A stretch of 33,726 bases of DNA from Methanobacteriota archaeon (GCA_009936765.1 JAACDL010000171.1:1-33726), one strand, 5' to 3'; shown: positions 21,852 to 30,796, counted from the stretch's first letter. Notes: a model not told the origin generated them from the sequence alone. Translations and numbers: made by a program.

Positions 21852-24800
21852 TCACATTTGGTTGTCAAGCCATTGCTGACCATAGTGACCCCATTGCTCC
21901 ATCGTCCAGCCCTCTGGAAGGCCTGCTGCGGGCACAGGAGGTCCAGTTTGAACCTCCGGTGTTTGAGCAATTTGTGGAGGAGGAGCTATCTCTGGGACTG
22001 ATTTTTCCATGGAGCCAATTGATGGAGCCGATGCGACTGCGCCGTATGTCGCAGAAAGGTTGTCTTCATACCCATCATCGTTCCAATCTTGTTCTTCTTC
22101 CTCTTCGCCATTGATTACAATTAGTAATACTCCAAGTAAAGTAATAATTAGAGCACCTCCGACTACCCATATTCCAATTCCAACCCAATCCCATGAGTCT
22201 GAACCAGATGATGCTGAATCACTGCTGCTTCCAGATGTGCTCTTTAGAGTGACAGATAGTTCCAGTGAGGCTGCGTCTTCAACAGAATTAGAAATCGCCC
22301 ATATCTTGACATTTGTTTCGATGAAATCATCATCAAGGGTCTCTAGAGTTGAACTCTGAACCTCGAATACAATGGTGACCTCTCTCTCACCTTCAACTTC
22401 AAGCCAGAAATCACGGTCAGTGGATTTAACTCCAGCACTGTACCAACGATTAGTTCCTTGTTGGTCCATTGACATGGATACAGATTGGCCTTCAGTATAC
22501 TGATTTCGAACACGTACTACTACCTCATAACGACCTTCTTCATCAATAATTGTAGATTCGGTTGAAATGATACGAAGCCAATTCTGTGAACCTACTCTGT
22601 ATGTACACTTACCATCAGAGGAAACTGTGTCATCATTTACACTGGTTGCGATGACCTTCAGAATTAATTGGCCATTGGTGTCATCATCGAAAGTGAAAGT
22701 TACTGTAACGTTGTATGAGGCACCAGGCTCTAACTGTGGAGTGATATCCCCTTCGATTAGTTGTTCGAATTCAGCATTCATTCCTTCAGGGACATCCAAT
22801 GACATAGTAAAACGATCAGGCTTATTCCCGTCGTTCGTAACTTCCAAGCGCATTGACTGTGAGTCGTCACCAGGTATGTATGATTGGTCGGCGTCTTCAT
22901 CTGACACAGAAACTGCTGCGGTGTCTGTAACATCGACATTGATTGTTATCTGCTCCATAACTGTTGGATCATCCAAACTTGTAGCGGTGACACGGGCCGT
23001 GTAGAGCCCAGGTGACAAACCAACAGGCATAGGAAGATTTAGAGCAATGCTAGTCTCTCCATCCCATGCATCGAGAATTGGAGTTTCGTCTGCTGAAAGA
23101 TATGCTTCTAGTCTCCAATTTGATTGTACAAGGTTTAGAGAATATGCCTCATCATCATTACCTAGATTCAATATGTCTATGTAGACGACTCGAGAGTTGC
23201 CATTCGCTGCTGCCTCGATCTCTAACTCCTCAGCGCTCATTGTAAATTCTCTAAGAACTGGAACTTCAATCTTCTTTGAAATCACATCATTACCGAATAA
23301 AGACTGGCCGCATGAAGGGCAAACTGCTCTAAGAGAGAATGGAACATCACCAGGTAGTTCATCATAAGGTGCTGTTACATTCAGAAGTAATTGAACTTCC
23401 TCGCCTTTGTCTAGAGGCATAGGCATCTGGACAATACTATGATTCAAGTCTGTTACGAACGAGACCCATTCCGTATTTTGGAAATTCGATGTGATGGTGT
23501 ATCCTGCTTCCCTGTTTCCAGCATTCTGTAATTTGAATGGAATGTCAGTGGTTTCTCCAGGGAGTAATGATGCTGCGAGTAGTGGAGCTGTTGATGATAG
23601 ATGCACACCATATTGCTCAGTAATTGCAATATCAGAAGTTACTCTTCCTAATTCTCCTAATTGAGTACCACCAGCATCTTCCCACCAGACTTGCCAAACT
23701 TGCTGTTGAACATCTGCACCTGCTGGTATTGATAGGTTAATCCACATTTCAGAAGTATTGCCTCCAGGAATGACAGGTAGAACAACGTTGGTTCCGTGCT
23801 GTGTTGGATTGTCACTGTCAATTCTAATCATTGGAAGGCTAGGGTTCATCCAAGTTGTGTTTGAAACATTTGATTGTAGACGCACCTGTGCGCCCATGTA
23901 ACCGTTGTTTGTGATAGTACAAAACATTGGAATGATTGTGTTAGGTGGTGTTGTATAACCACCTGTTGGGTCATCACATTCTACATCCAAAGTAAATTCG
24001 CTTACCTTTTCGATACCAAACATCACGAAGTCATCAACATGCATTCCACTTGAAGCACCTGAGCCATCTGACTGGAACAATATTCCGTAAGACCATGAAT
24101 GGCCTCCTAACTGATCTGTTGGATCCCAAGAGATGCTACTCCAAGAACCGGGAGTAGTGCTTGGGATATCTTCGACAAAGTTGTGATAGATCGTGCTTTC
24201 AGGAGCACCGTTTCCTCTCCACAATTCCAGAGCGACCATGTCTCCAGCACCCATCTGCCCCCAGGTTTGAACGTGCATTTGAGCCGAGACTAAACCTGCA
24301 GAGTTGAGTTGCACTTTGCACATCCACTGGATGTATTGTTGAGAAAGACCCCCATCCAATGATGCTCCATATCCACAATTACTGTCTGCGCCACGGAAAG
24401 CGAATACTAGGCGGCTACGAGATGCTGATGGGTAATCTGAACCGGAGTTTGAATGACGCCAGTTGGCAGACCCTACTGCTGAAGTAGAACCATCTTCTTG
24501 CCAGATTCCAATACCGTTAGCATCACTACCATCGATTGGATATTCGCCACCATAAAATGTAGACTTTGATGCGGCAGGAAGAGCTTGGTCACGAGGATCT
24601 CCTTCTGCATCCATGTCATCTTGAGCTAATGCAACAGGAAGTGATTTTTCCATAACATCGTTTTCATTTCTATCATCTGCAGAGTTGAAAACTGTTGCTC
24701 GAATGATTATTCCACCAGACAATTCATTGGTTGAAACATCCAGAGAGGAATGAGCAACACTTGCGGTGTATGTGAAGGAATCGATGTGCGATTGTCCACC

Positions 24801-25142
24801 GAGCATAGGAACTGTTTCCCAAGAAGTTGAATTCATTATGAATCCAATTGGATGAACCATGTCAACAAAAACCGTCGAACTGGAACCAGTTAGAGCTCCA
24901 CCTCCACGCTTTACTTCGACCGAGATGTCGACAATGTCACCTTTTGCAACATAGACTACTACGCTGCCATCAGGTTGCACCCAATGGTTGGCCTCTGAAG
25001 AATTAACCATGATTTCTGCAACTGAAAAGTCATCAGAAGAGCCACCCCTACCGGAGGTTGCTTCCACATTAGATGTGGATAATAGCAAAACGGATTGCAT
25101 GAGAAGAATGGTCACCAATAGGAATGGTATCGACTTGCGCAT
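21852..25142 (-). CDS. Large secreted, membrane-anchored protein with repeated Ig-like domains
   Basis: 1096 residues, not assignable to a named family. N-terminus: signal peptide (MRKSIPFLLVTILLMQSVLL followed by polar residues). About residues 200-400 contain a jelly-roll/MAM-like stretch with GSWSSISWDPTDQLGGHSW and GMHVDDFVMFG. From about 400 to 970 there are several beta-rich segments of the NEW3/CARDB kind (for example LLPGETTDIPFKLQNAGNRE, LEVTNDGNKPDRFTMSLDVP, EPGASYNVTVTFTF). Near the C-terminus lies one membrane span (VGIGIWVVGGALIITLLGVL) followed by an acidic segment, a Pro-rich linker and the tail LPEGWTMEQWGHYGQQWLD. Predicted to sit outside the cell with a short cytosolic tail. 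ATG 25142 is preferred: a TATA-like ACTATAGT is centred about 24 nt upstream, fitting a leaderless start; ATG 25154 is an alternative. Substrate or ligand unknown. Confidence 0.7.
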   Translation of the reverse strand: MRKSIPFLLVTILLMQSVLLLSTSNVEATSGRGGSSDDFSVAEIMVNSSEANHWVQPDGSVVVYVAKGDIVDISVEVKRGGGALTGSSSTVFVDMVHPIGFIMNSTSWETVPMLGGQSHIDSFTYTASVAHSSLDVSTNELSGGIIIRATVFNSADDRNENDVMEKSLPVALAQDDMDAEGDPRDQALPAASKSTFYGGEYPIDGSDANGIGIWQEDGSTSAVGSANWRHSNSGSDYPSASRSRLVFAFRGADSNCGYGASLDGGLSQQYIQWMCKVQLNSAGLVSAQMHVQTWGQMGAGDMVALELWRGNGAPESTIYHNFVEDIPSTTPGSWSSISWDPTDQLGGHSWSYGILFQSDGSGASSGMHVDDFVMFGIEKVSEFTLDVECDDPTGGYTTPPNTIIPMFCTITNNGYMGAQVRLQSNVSNTTWMNPSLPMIRIDSDNPTQHGTNVVLPVIPGGNTSEMWINLSIPAGADVQQQVWQVWWEDAGGTQLGELGRVTSDIAITEQYGVHLSSTAPLLAASLLPGETTDIPFKLQNAGNREAGYTITSNFQNTEWVSFVTDLNHSIVQMPMPLDKGEEVQLLLNVTAPYDELPGDVPFSLRAVCPSCGQSLFGNDVISKKIEVPVLREFTMSAEELEIEAAANGNSRVVYIDILNLGNDDEAYSLNLVQSNWRLEAYLSADETPILDAWDGETSIALNLPMPVGLSPGLYTARVTATSLDDPTVMEQITINVDVTDTAAVSVSDEDADQSYIPGDDSQSMRLEVTNDGNKPDRFTMSLDVPEGMNAEFEQLIEGDITPQLEPGASYNVTVTFTFDDDTNGQLILKVIATSVNDDTVSSDGKCTYRVGSQNWLRIISTESTIIDEEGRYEVVVRVRNQYTEGQSVSMSMDQQGTNRWYSAGVKSTDRDFWLEVEGEREVTIVFEVQSSTLETLDDDFIETNVKIWAISNSVEDAASLELSVTLKSTSGSSSDSASSGSDSWDWVGIGIWVVGGALIITLLGVLLIVINGEEEEEQDWNDDGYEDNLSATYGAVASAPSIGSMEKSVPEIAPPPQIAQTPEVQTGPPVPAAGLPEGWTMEQWGHYGQQWLDNQM

Positions 25143-25304
25143 GTGCATCAACATCCATGCGACTATAGTGTGGCATATGAATGTCCCCGTCTCATGTCCC
25201 CGTAGGGGACAGAAGGTATGGTAGATTCAAAGAACCCTTTTAATCGCCTTCAAAGGGTCGACATGAAGGGCAACCTTTGAGAAAGTAAAGATTCGCGCTG
25301 TACC
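25143..25304. promoter_or_regulatory. Divergent promoter region with direct repeat and hairpins
   Basis: This gap separates two divergently transcribed genes. It contains the palindrome ACTATAGT (25162-25169, probable TATA of the minus-strand surface protein), a 10-bp direct repeat ATGTCCCCGT (25181-25190 and 25194-25203), the hairpin GTCCCC-GTA-GGGGAC (25196-25210), an inverted repeat ACCCTTT/AAAGGGT (about 25234-25258), and a TTTTAAT element at 25238-25244 that could drive the plus-strand gene. The repeat and hairpin overlap and could be an operator. Sites are seen directly; use is inferred. Confidence 0.4.
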
Positions 25305-26579
25305 GTGGGTGAGTACTCGAACAAAGGGCCGATGGCCGCTCGCATCTGGCTCACAGGGCTGGTTTTCTGCCAGATATTTCTTACTCCAATGGCTGCGTTT
25401 TCAATCACATATCTGATAAACTTCGAACTCGCTTCTGAAAACTTCACAATGTCATTTCAATCAGAGATGATTCCTTGGATAATTGCCGCTTCTCTCGCTT
25501 ATGGAATGCTAGCCCTCTTGCTAGCACTATTGTTTGGCGGATTTACGCCGATTTCAGTAGTTGAGAAGGGTGGTTGGAAAGCGGCATTTGGCCTGACAAG
25601 AGCGAAAAGAGATGCTGCAAGTCTTCGTAATTCAAGAAGAAACCATGCAAGATCTCCTCATGCCAAATTAACAGTCATGGTTAACGACAGAATAACCAAG
25701 AAGCACTCATTACTTTCAACTCATGGAGGACTAGTCTTACTTGCAATACCTTTCCAGTTGATGTTGGTCATAATACCTCTCGGTTTTGTAATATTTATAC
25801 CCGAAGAATGGGTTCAAGCAAATAGAAGATTAGAGGTTGCTATGGCCTGCTACCTGATTGTTCTCATAATGGTCATGAGAGTATTTCCAAAATTCGCTCG
25901 CAAGCACATAACTATTGCAGCATTCACAAGACGTTGGCTAATTTCAATGACTAAATTGTCATGGTTAGCACCGGTACTTGTACTGTGGCTAATGGGCCGA
26001 CTTGCGAGTGTGATAGTACTCTCCTGGATTGGGGCTGACTTATCCAGCAACTTACAATTAGAACAGTCCTTCATGGAAGACTTACTCAGAATAGGAAGTG
26101 TTCCCGAAACCTCTTTCCTCGATCTGTTAACAGCGCTAGCAGTAATGCCATTAGCGGCATTTACCACTCTGGCATGCCTGGGTGGAGGCTCAGGGACTCC
26201 GCCAGAATGGATGCGAATTGGTGACGAAGTTGAAATCAAATCCCCAGAACAAGAAGGAGACGGAGGAGCATTAGTCGCAACTGGCCGAGTAATTGGAGCC
26301 GTTGCTGGCGCTGCTGTTGGAGTAGGAATTGGGCTTGCAGCTACTGCTGCATCAGGTATAGCAGCAAAAACGCATAGTGCGGGTACAACCGCAATTGCTG
26401 CTGCGAACTCTGCGCCTCAGGCCATGAGTAGTAGCATGGATGCAGTTTCAACTACAGAGGATGCCTTCTCCTTCGTAGATAAAAACAATATTATCACAGA
26501 AGCACCTCAAAATATAGAAACTGGAGGCGTCGAAGATGAGCCTTCTGAATTCGAAGGCTTTGGCTCTATGTTTGACTGA
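25305..26579 (+). CDS. Multi-pass membrane protein of unknown function
   Basis: 424 residues; no family recognised. About five strongly hydrophobic spans are visible: WLTGLVFCQIFLTPMAAFSI, MIPWIIAASLAYGMLALLLA, LVLLAIPFQLMLVIIPLGFV, VAMACYLIVLIMVMRVF and LSWLAPVLVLWLMGRLASVI, and a further one near LLTALAVMPLAAFTTLACLG. A basic loop (RAKRDAASLRNSRRNHARS) lies between spans 2 and 3. The C-terminal part has a Gly/Ala-rich stretch (GRVIGAVAGAAVGVGIGLAA) that could form a further hairpin, then an acidic tail ending EGFGSMFD. The GTG start at 25305 has no clear SD; ATG 25332, just before the first span, is an equally plausible start. Its stop abuts the stop of the convergent gene with no gap. Confidence 0.65.
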   Translation: MGEYSNKGPMAARIWLTGLVFCQIFLTPMAAFSITYLINFELASENFTMSFQSEMIPWIIAASLAYGMLALLLALLFGGFTPISVVEKGGWKAAFGLTRAKRDAASLRNSRRNHARSPHAKLTVMVNDRITKKHSLLSTHGGLVLLAIPFQLMLVIIPLGFVIFIPEEWVQANRRLEVAMACYLIVLIMVMRVFPKFARKHITIAAFTRRWLISMTKLSWLAPVLVLWLMGRLASVIVLSWIGADLSSNLQLEQSFMEDLLRIGSVPETSFLDLLTALAVMPLAAFTTLACLGGGSGTPPEWMRIGDEVEIKSPEQEGDGGALVATGRVIGAVAGAAVGVGIGLAATAASGIAAKTHSAGTTAIAAANSAPQAMSSSMDAVSTTEDAFSFVDKNNIITEAPQNIETGGVEDEPSEFEGFGSMFD

Positions 26580-27170
26580 TTATTCCTCTTCGCTAGCCAC
26601 AATAGGCCGGCCATCAGTAATCATGAGGCGTACGAACCCCATAATCCAACCATCACTTCGTGGACGACCTAGATCAGGCCTAGGTTTATTCAGAAGATTG
26701 GAACCACAATTAGTACATCTAACTGCAGTCACTTGCCATACTGGATAAGGAAGGTTACAGCAGGACTCATCCGAATCGGCTCTATTTCTGACCAATTGTA
26801 GATTCATTGCTAACTGTTTTGTCCAGTTCGCTTCTTCACCTGCCAAAAATCCAGTCAATCGAGATAGAATTAACCATCCTGAAACAGACCACATCCCAAA
26901 TCCTATTGCTGCTGACCCGTATGACATACTGAACCAACCAAATACGAGAGGGATTAATGCAAAAACGATTGATAACCAATGGAAAAACCGCATGTGCATT
27001 ACTCTTTGAATTAAGTGGGCATCAACGTAAACGGCTTCTGGATGAGGAGGGAATTGCTCATTCCAAGTCTTCAGACGAGGGAACGTCAAAAATGGCACTC
27101 TAGTAATCATATGTGCTGTTACAGCACCGATTAAAAATTCAATGAACTCCGCCCACATTTCACTCGCCAC
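26580..27170 (-). CDS. Small membrane protein with zinc-ribbon-like cysteines, unknown function
   Basis: 196 residues; not recognised. Two adjacent hydrophobic spans (FFHWLSIVFALIPLVFGWFS and AAIGFGMWSVSGWLILSRL) follow an N-terminal amphipathic part. The C-terminal soluble part has Cys137-Cys138 and Cys152-x2-Cys155 (RCTNCGSNLL), a spacing that suggests a small zinc site facing the cytosol. The start overlaps the end of the aminotransferase gene by 11 nt, so it is probably the last gene of the subtilase-aminotransferase cluster. It meets the plus-strand membrane protein stop-to-stop. Confidence 0.6.
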   Translation of the reverse strand: MASEMWAEFIEFLIGAVTAHMITRVPFLTFPRLKTWNEQFPPHPEAVYVDAHLIQRVMHMRFFHWLSIVFALIPLVFGWFSMSYGSAAIGFGMWSVSGWLILSRLTGFLAGEEANWTKQLAMNLQLVRNRADSDESCCNLPYPVWQVTAVRCTNCGSNLLNKPRPDLGRPRSDGWIMGFVRLMITDGRPIVASEEE

Positions 27171-28308
27171 GTAAACCTTTCAGTACAGCTTCAGTTTTGT
27201 CCATTCCAAGTGAAATATCTTCTCTTGAGATAGTATAGGCAAACCGAAGATGCCCTTCACCAGAGGGTCCAAAAGCACTTCCAGGAGAGCACAATACTCC
27301 TCCTTTCAGAAGTTCTAGCGCTATTTGCTCACTAGTCATACCTGGAACATCGACTTTGGGGAACACATAGAATGCGCCCTCTGGAACGTGACATTGAACT
27401 CCAGGCATAGCGTTTAGTCTTGAACCAATCAAGTCCCTTCTAGCCTTGAACTCAATACACATCTCATCAGGGTAGTCATTTGCTTGCTCAAATGCAGCAA
27501 GTACTGCATGCTGCATTGCATCATTTGAACATGCAGTAATGTAATACTGTAATTTTGTCATCTGCGACATGGCTTCAGGGTTTGCGGAAAGAATGTATCC
27601 GATTCTCCATCCAGTCATAGCGAAAGTTTTGGAGAAGGAATTGACAAGAATAACTCGCTCATCATCGCAACCCATGAATGATACATGGTCTCCATCAAAG
27701 ACGATTCGATCATAGACTTCATCTGTGATAAGCCAAAGGTCATGTTTTTGCGCAAACTGAAGTAACTCGTCTCTTTGTGAGGTTGAGATTGTTGCACCCG
27801 TTGGGTTTGAAGGGAAATTATACAGAATTGCTACTGTGTCGTCGTCAACCAAACTTTCCAAGTGTTCGACAGTAGGAACAAACTCATCCTCAAACAAACA
27901 TTCGTAGAATCTTGCCTCTCCACCCCATAGCCCAACATCAGGGCCGTAAAGAGGGAAGTAAGGCTCCGGTAGCAGAACATTCTTGCCAGGGTTGACAATT
28001 GTTGCAAATATATTCAGGAGTGCGTTTGTACCACTCATAGTCATACAAACATTACTTTCATCTAATCCGGGGCACACATTGTCCCAAGATTGTGCTATTT
28101 TTTTCCTCAATGCAGGTAACCCAGCGGTAGTAGTATACTTATTGTGGCCATCTTTCATTGCTTGATACATTGCTTCAATAGCGATAGCAGGTGGTTGGAA
28201 ATCTGGTTCACCCAAACCAAATGAAATTACATCATCCCCTGCCATATCAAACATCTTGCGTACGCCAGTAGGTTGGATATCCAACGCTCTATCAGAAAAG
28301 CCACGCAT
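27160..28308 (-). CDS. Class I/II pyridoxal-phosphate aminotransferase (aspartate aminotransferase-like)
   Basis: 382 residues, complete fold-type I aminotransferase. Landmarks: ISFGLGEPDFQPP near residue 30, NKYTTTAGLPALRKKIA, the SNPTG motif (Asn168), DEVYDRIVF (Asp196, pairs with the PLP pyridine nitrogen), and NSFSKTFAMTGWRIGY with the PLP lysine Lys227. The C-terminal Arg lies in GHLRFAYTIS. Closest in pattern to archaeal aspartate/aromatic aminotransferases of the AspC/AlaT group; the true amino-acid substrate cannot be told from sequence alone. It lies 25 nt after the subtilase gene and overlaps the small membrane protein by 11 nt, suggesting cotranscription without an obvious functional link. 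No clear SD precedes the ATG. Confidence 0.9.
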   Translation of the reverse strand: MRGFSDRALDIQPTGVRKMFDMAGDDVISFGLGEPDFQPPAIAIEAMYQAMKDGHNKYTTTAGLPALRKKIAQSWDNVCPGLDESNVCMTMSGTNALLNIFATIVNPGKNVLLPEPYFPLYGPDVGLWGGEARFYECLFEDEFVPTVEHLESLVDDDTVAILYNFPSNPTGATISTSQRDELLQFAQKHDLWLITDEVYDRIVFDGDHVSFMGCDDERVILVNSFSKTFAMTGWRIGYILSANPEAMSQMTKLQYYITACSNDAMQHAVLAAFEQANDYPDEMCIEFKARRDLIGSRLNAMPGVQCHVPEGAFYVFPKVDVPGMTSEQIALELLKGGVLCSPGSAFGPSGEGHLRFAYTISREDISLGMDKTEAVLKGLRGE

Positions 28309-28333
28309 GGCAGGACGACTACGAGTTCACTTT

Positions 28334-30508
28334 TCAAGATGAGGTGCCATCTGATACATCATCTAGTAATGTGGCTTCTAAAGGTTCATCATCGACCACA
28401 GGTGGTAACAATGCTAAATCCGAACCCTCTGCAGCATAATGAAGTGGCTGTTCTGCTTGTTGCCTAATAGCAACAAGTGCTCCAAAAATAAATACTGCGA
28501 ATCCAACTACTCCAATGAAAAGTAATCTTCCAAGAGATTCACCACTACCGAATGATTCAACATTTCCTCCACCAAGAACTGAGTCCCATGAGATCATTGA
28601 GGAAGCACCTGTTTCGTCAACTCCTCTGACAATAATCATGTTGTAATCTTCTGGAAGGTAATCAGTATCTACGACAAATTGGAATTGGAATGACTCATAA
28701 GCAGTCATAGAACTGTTTACAGACTCATACATTACTTCGGTCCAAGTCTCCCCACCATCGACTGAATATTCTATTTTATCCAACACTGCACCCCGGCTCC
28801 AAGCTTGCCCTGTGTATGTGTTCACTGTGCCATCAGAAGATATGTCCTCAATATGAACTTGTAAATCCAAATTCATATCAGATGTGGTAATTCCAGACAT
28901 GTCGAGATATTGAGCAGTCCATACTGCATCATGGGCATCAACCATCCCCCAACCAAAATGACGGTTCCAGTGAGGATCAATATCTGGATAAGTAGCCCAT
29001 GGGCCTTCTTCAACTCCTTCGCCATCTGCCGCAGATAGAGTATCTCTTCTTTCAGCGGTTGAACGTAATATTTCCCTAATCACCAATGGATTAATCTCAT
29101 CATTTACTTCCATCATCAGAGCGATTACTCCGGTAACTGCAGGAGTAGCGTAAGAGGTTCCCGAACCTCTACCTGTGTAACCATTTTGAGAAGCATCGCC
29201 TCCTAAGAAGTTGTTACAGGAACCTGAAGTCACACAAGCTTCTGCTTGCACAATGTCTGAACCAGATGCAGTTACATCTGGCTTCATCTCATTGATAGGA
29301 TTAGAATCGCCATTGTCTCTACGAGGACCACGGCTAGAATAACCTGCGATTGTATCGTCCTCTCTTTCGATTGTATTCATGTCATCTGTGGCTCCAACAG
29401 TTATCGATAGAGAAGAAGAACCCATGCCAGATAGACCATCATTTCCTGAACCATCGTTTCCAGCGGCCACACTTACTGCAATTCCTGCAAGGGTTGCTTC
29501 GTTAAGGATACGTGAGTGCATGTCCTCTCCATCACTCCCTCCGCCTTCGTGGCTAGTAATTCCCCAAGAGAGTGAAATGATGTCGATACCATGTAGGCTT
29601 TCATCAACACCTGGCCATGCTGTGTCTTTATTGTCAATAATCCATTGAAGTCCATTCATAGCTGATTCATAAAATTCTTGAGATAGAAGGTAGTTTTCGA
29701 ATGGGCCTGCTCCCGCATCAGTACCAATTCTAACATCGATTAGACTAGCATTGGGTGCACTTCCTTCGTATCCAGTCTGGGCACCAGATGCATCTAAGCC
29801 AGTAGATGCAGCCATACCCATACAGGCTGTTCCATGCTGGTTTCCATCGTCTGGGTCGAATGAACCATCGGTTTCTCTTGCTCCAGAAAGGACACATGTT
29901 GGATCGGTGTGAAGATAACACACCGCATCATATCCTGCTACAAACTTATCTTTTAGACCAGGATGTTCGTTATCTGTTCCTGTGTCAACCATAGCGATAT
30001 TAATCCCTGCACCTTTCATAGTACTATGATTCCATGCAGTATGTGGATAAACATCTGAAGGCTCTGCTTTTATGTTTGGAGTTTGGACATCGCCCCATAA
30101 AATAACTTGGCCGTATCTTTCAACCATTACAACGCCATCGATTTGAGATAATTGCCAAATATCTTCAGAGTTGATTACTCCAAGTAGTACTGCGTCTACC
30201 GACTCGATTACATCTGTAATCTCATAGCCCATCGATTCGAGTAAGGCAACATCGGAATCAGTAACATCTCTACTGTAAGAAAGACCGACTCCTACGGATT
30301 CATTCAAGGATTCAAGTGAATCAAAAATCCCATTTCGATTAACATCCATTGTGGTCCTTTCCCACCAATCAATTTCATCGTATACTATCGGAGTCATTTC
30401 TGGAATGACGGAAGACCAATCTGATTGTACATCAGTTTCATTTCCTAAAGAACCAGTTAATGGTGCCAAGAAAAGTGTCAAACAGAGTAGTGTAAAACCG
30501 CGACGCAT
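28334..30508 (-). CDS. Secreted, membrane-anchored subtilisin-like serine protease (S8 family)
   Basis: 724 residues. Signal peptide MRRGFTLLCLTLFLAPLTG, then a Ca-binding-like loop (DVNRNGIFDSLE) and an I9-like propeptide region (about 80-140). Catalytic triad of peptidase family S8: Asp175 in MVDTGTDNEHPG, His225 in GNQHGTACMGMAA, Ser452 in GSGTSYATPAVTG; oxyanion Asn351 in AAGNDG. After about 150 residues of beta-rich domain there is one C-terminal span (LLFIGVVGFAVFIFGALVAI) and a short acidic cytosolic tail. Likely an extracellular, cell-attached protease for protein or peptide use, fitting a proteolytic heterotroph. ATG 30508 gives the best signal peptide; GTG 30520 lies about 29 nt from a TATA-like CATATTG and could be a leaderless start. 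Confidence 0.9.
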   Translation of the reverse strand: MRRGFTLLCLTLFLAPLTGSLGNETDVQSDWSSVIPEMTPIVYDEIDWWERTTMDVNRNGIFDSLESLNESVGVGLSYSRDVTDSDVALLESMGYEITDVIESVDAVLLGVINSEDIWQLSQIDGVVMVERYGQVILWGDVQTPNIKAEPSDVYPHTAWNHSTMKGAGINIAMVDTGTDNEHPGLKDKFVAGYDAVCYLHTDPTCVLSGARETDGSFDPDDGNQHGTACMGMAASTGLDASGAQTGYEGSAPNASLIDVRIGTDAGAGPFENYLLSQEFYESAMNGLQWIIDNKDTAWPGVDESLHGIDIISLSWGITSHEGGGSDGEDMHSRILNEATLAGIAVSVAAGNDGSGNDGLSGMGSSSLSITVGATDDMNTIEREDDTIAGYSSRGPRRDNGDSNPINEMKPDVTASGSDIVQAEACVTSGSCNNFLGGDASQNGYTGRGSGTSYATPAVTGVIALMMEVNDEINPLVIREILRSTAERRDTLSAADGEGVEEGPWATYPDIDPHWNRHFGWGMVDAHDAVWTAQYLDMSGITTSDMNLDLQVHIEDISSDGTVNTYTGQAWSRGAVLDKIEYSVDGGETWTEVMYESVNSSMTAYESFQFQFVVDTDYLPEDYNMIIVRGVDETGASSMISWDSVLGGGNVESFGSGESLGRLLFIGVVGFAVFIFGALVAIRQQAEQPLHYAAEGSDLALLPPVVDDEPLEATLLDDVSDGTSS

Positions 30509-30586
30509 ATGCTTCCCCACAATAATTCAAGAGGTCCCTTAACATCAATATGTTGGTCACAGGATTGGATTGAGATTAGCAAAAGG

Positions 30587-30775
30587 TGGGAGCACAGGGA
30601 TTTGAACCCCGACCGGCTGGTATCTTCTGATCCGCCACTAAGTGTTTTGTGTACGGCTGGTGGCGGGATTTCACAGGTCAGTCTTCCAGTTGATCATCAC
30701 AATCTTCAGACCTTAACCTATCATCATTCCCGTGCAACTGGAGCCAGCTATACTACCAGGTTATACTATACTCCC
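30587..30775 (-). tRNA. tRNA-Trp(CCA) with 116-nt intron
   Basis: Exon 1 is 30738-30775 and exon 2 is 30587-30621, with an intron (30622-30737) after position 37, the canonical archaeal site. Acceptor GGGAGTA pairs with TGCTCCC (one G-T), the D loop contains AACCTGGTA, the anticodon stem GCTGG pairs with CCAGC around loop CTCCAG+A, giving anticodon CCA, and the T arm is CGGGG-TTCAAAT-CCCTG. The discriminator is A and the 3' CCA is not encoded. The D stem is weak (GTAT/GTAT with wobbles). The intron holds a box C/D RNA. Splicing would use the archaeal bulge-helix-bulge endonuclease. Transcribed just downstream of eL41. Confidence 0.92.
30678..30727 (-). ncRNA. Box C/D guide RNA inside the tRNA-Trp intron
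   Basis: In transcript order: box C ATGATGA (30721-30727), 11-nt guide, box D' CTGA (30706-30709), box C' GTGATGA (30694-30700), 12-nt guide TCAACTGGAAGA (30682-30693), box D CTGA (30678-30681). The second guide pairs over about 8 nt with TCCAGTTG, the anticodon loop plus the first intron bases of the same transcript. By the N-plus-5 rule the fifth base upstream of box D (G) pairs with C34, so it should direct 2'-O-methylation of C34. Haloferax volcanii tRNA-Trp introns are known to guide C34 and U39 methylation. The D' guide matches part of the D loop (about 6-7 bp) but its target is uncertain. Confidence 0.88.
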
Positions 30776-30796
30776 CTGTTCGTTTACCGTTCAACT

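Noticed and set aside
25181-25210. Possible CRISPR-like repeat
   Set aside because: Only two 10-bp copies 13 nt apart; no array and no cas genes.
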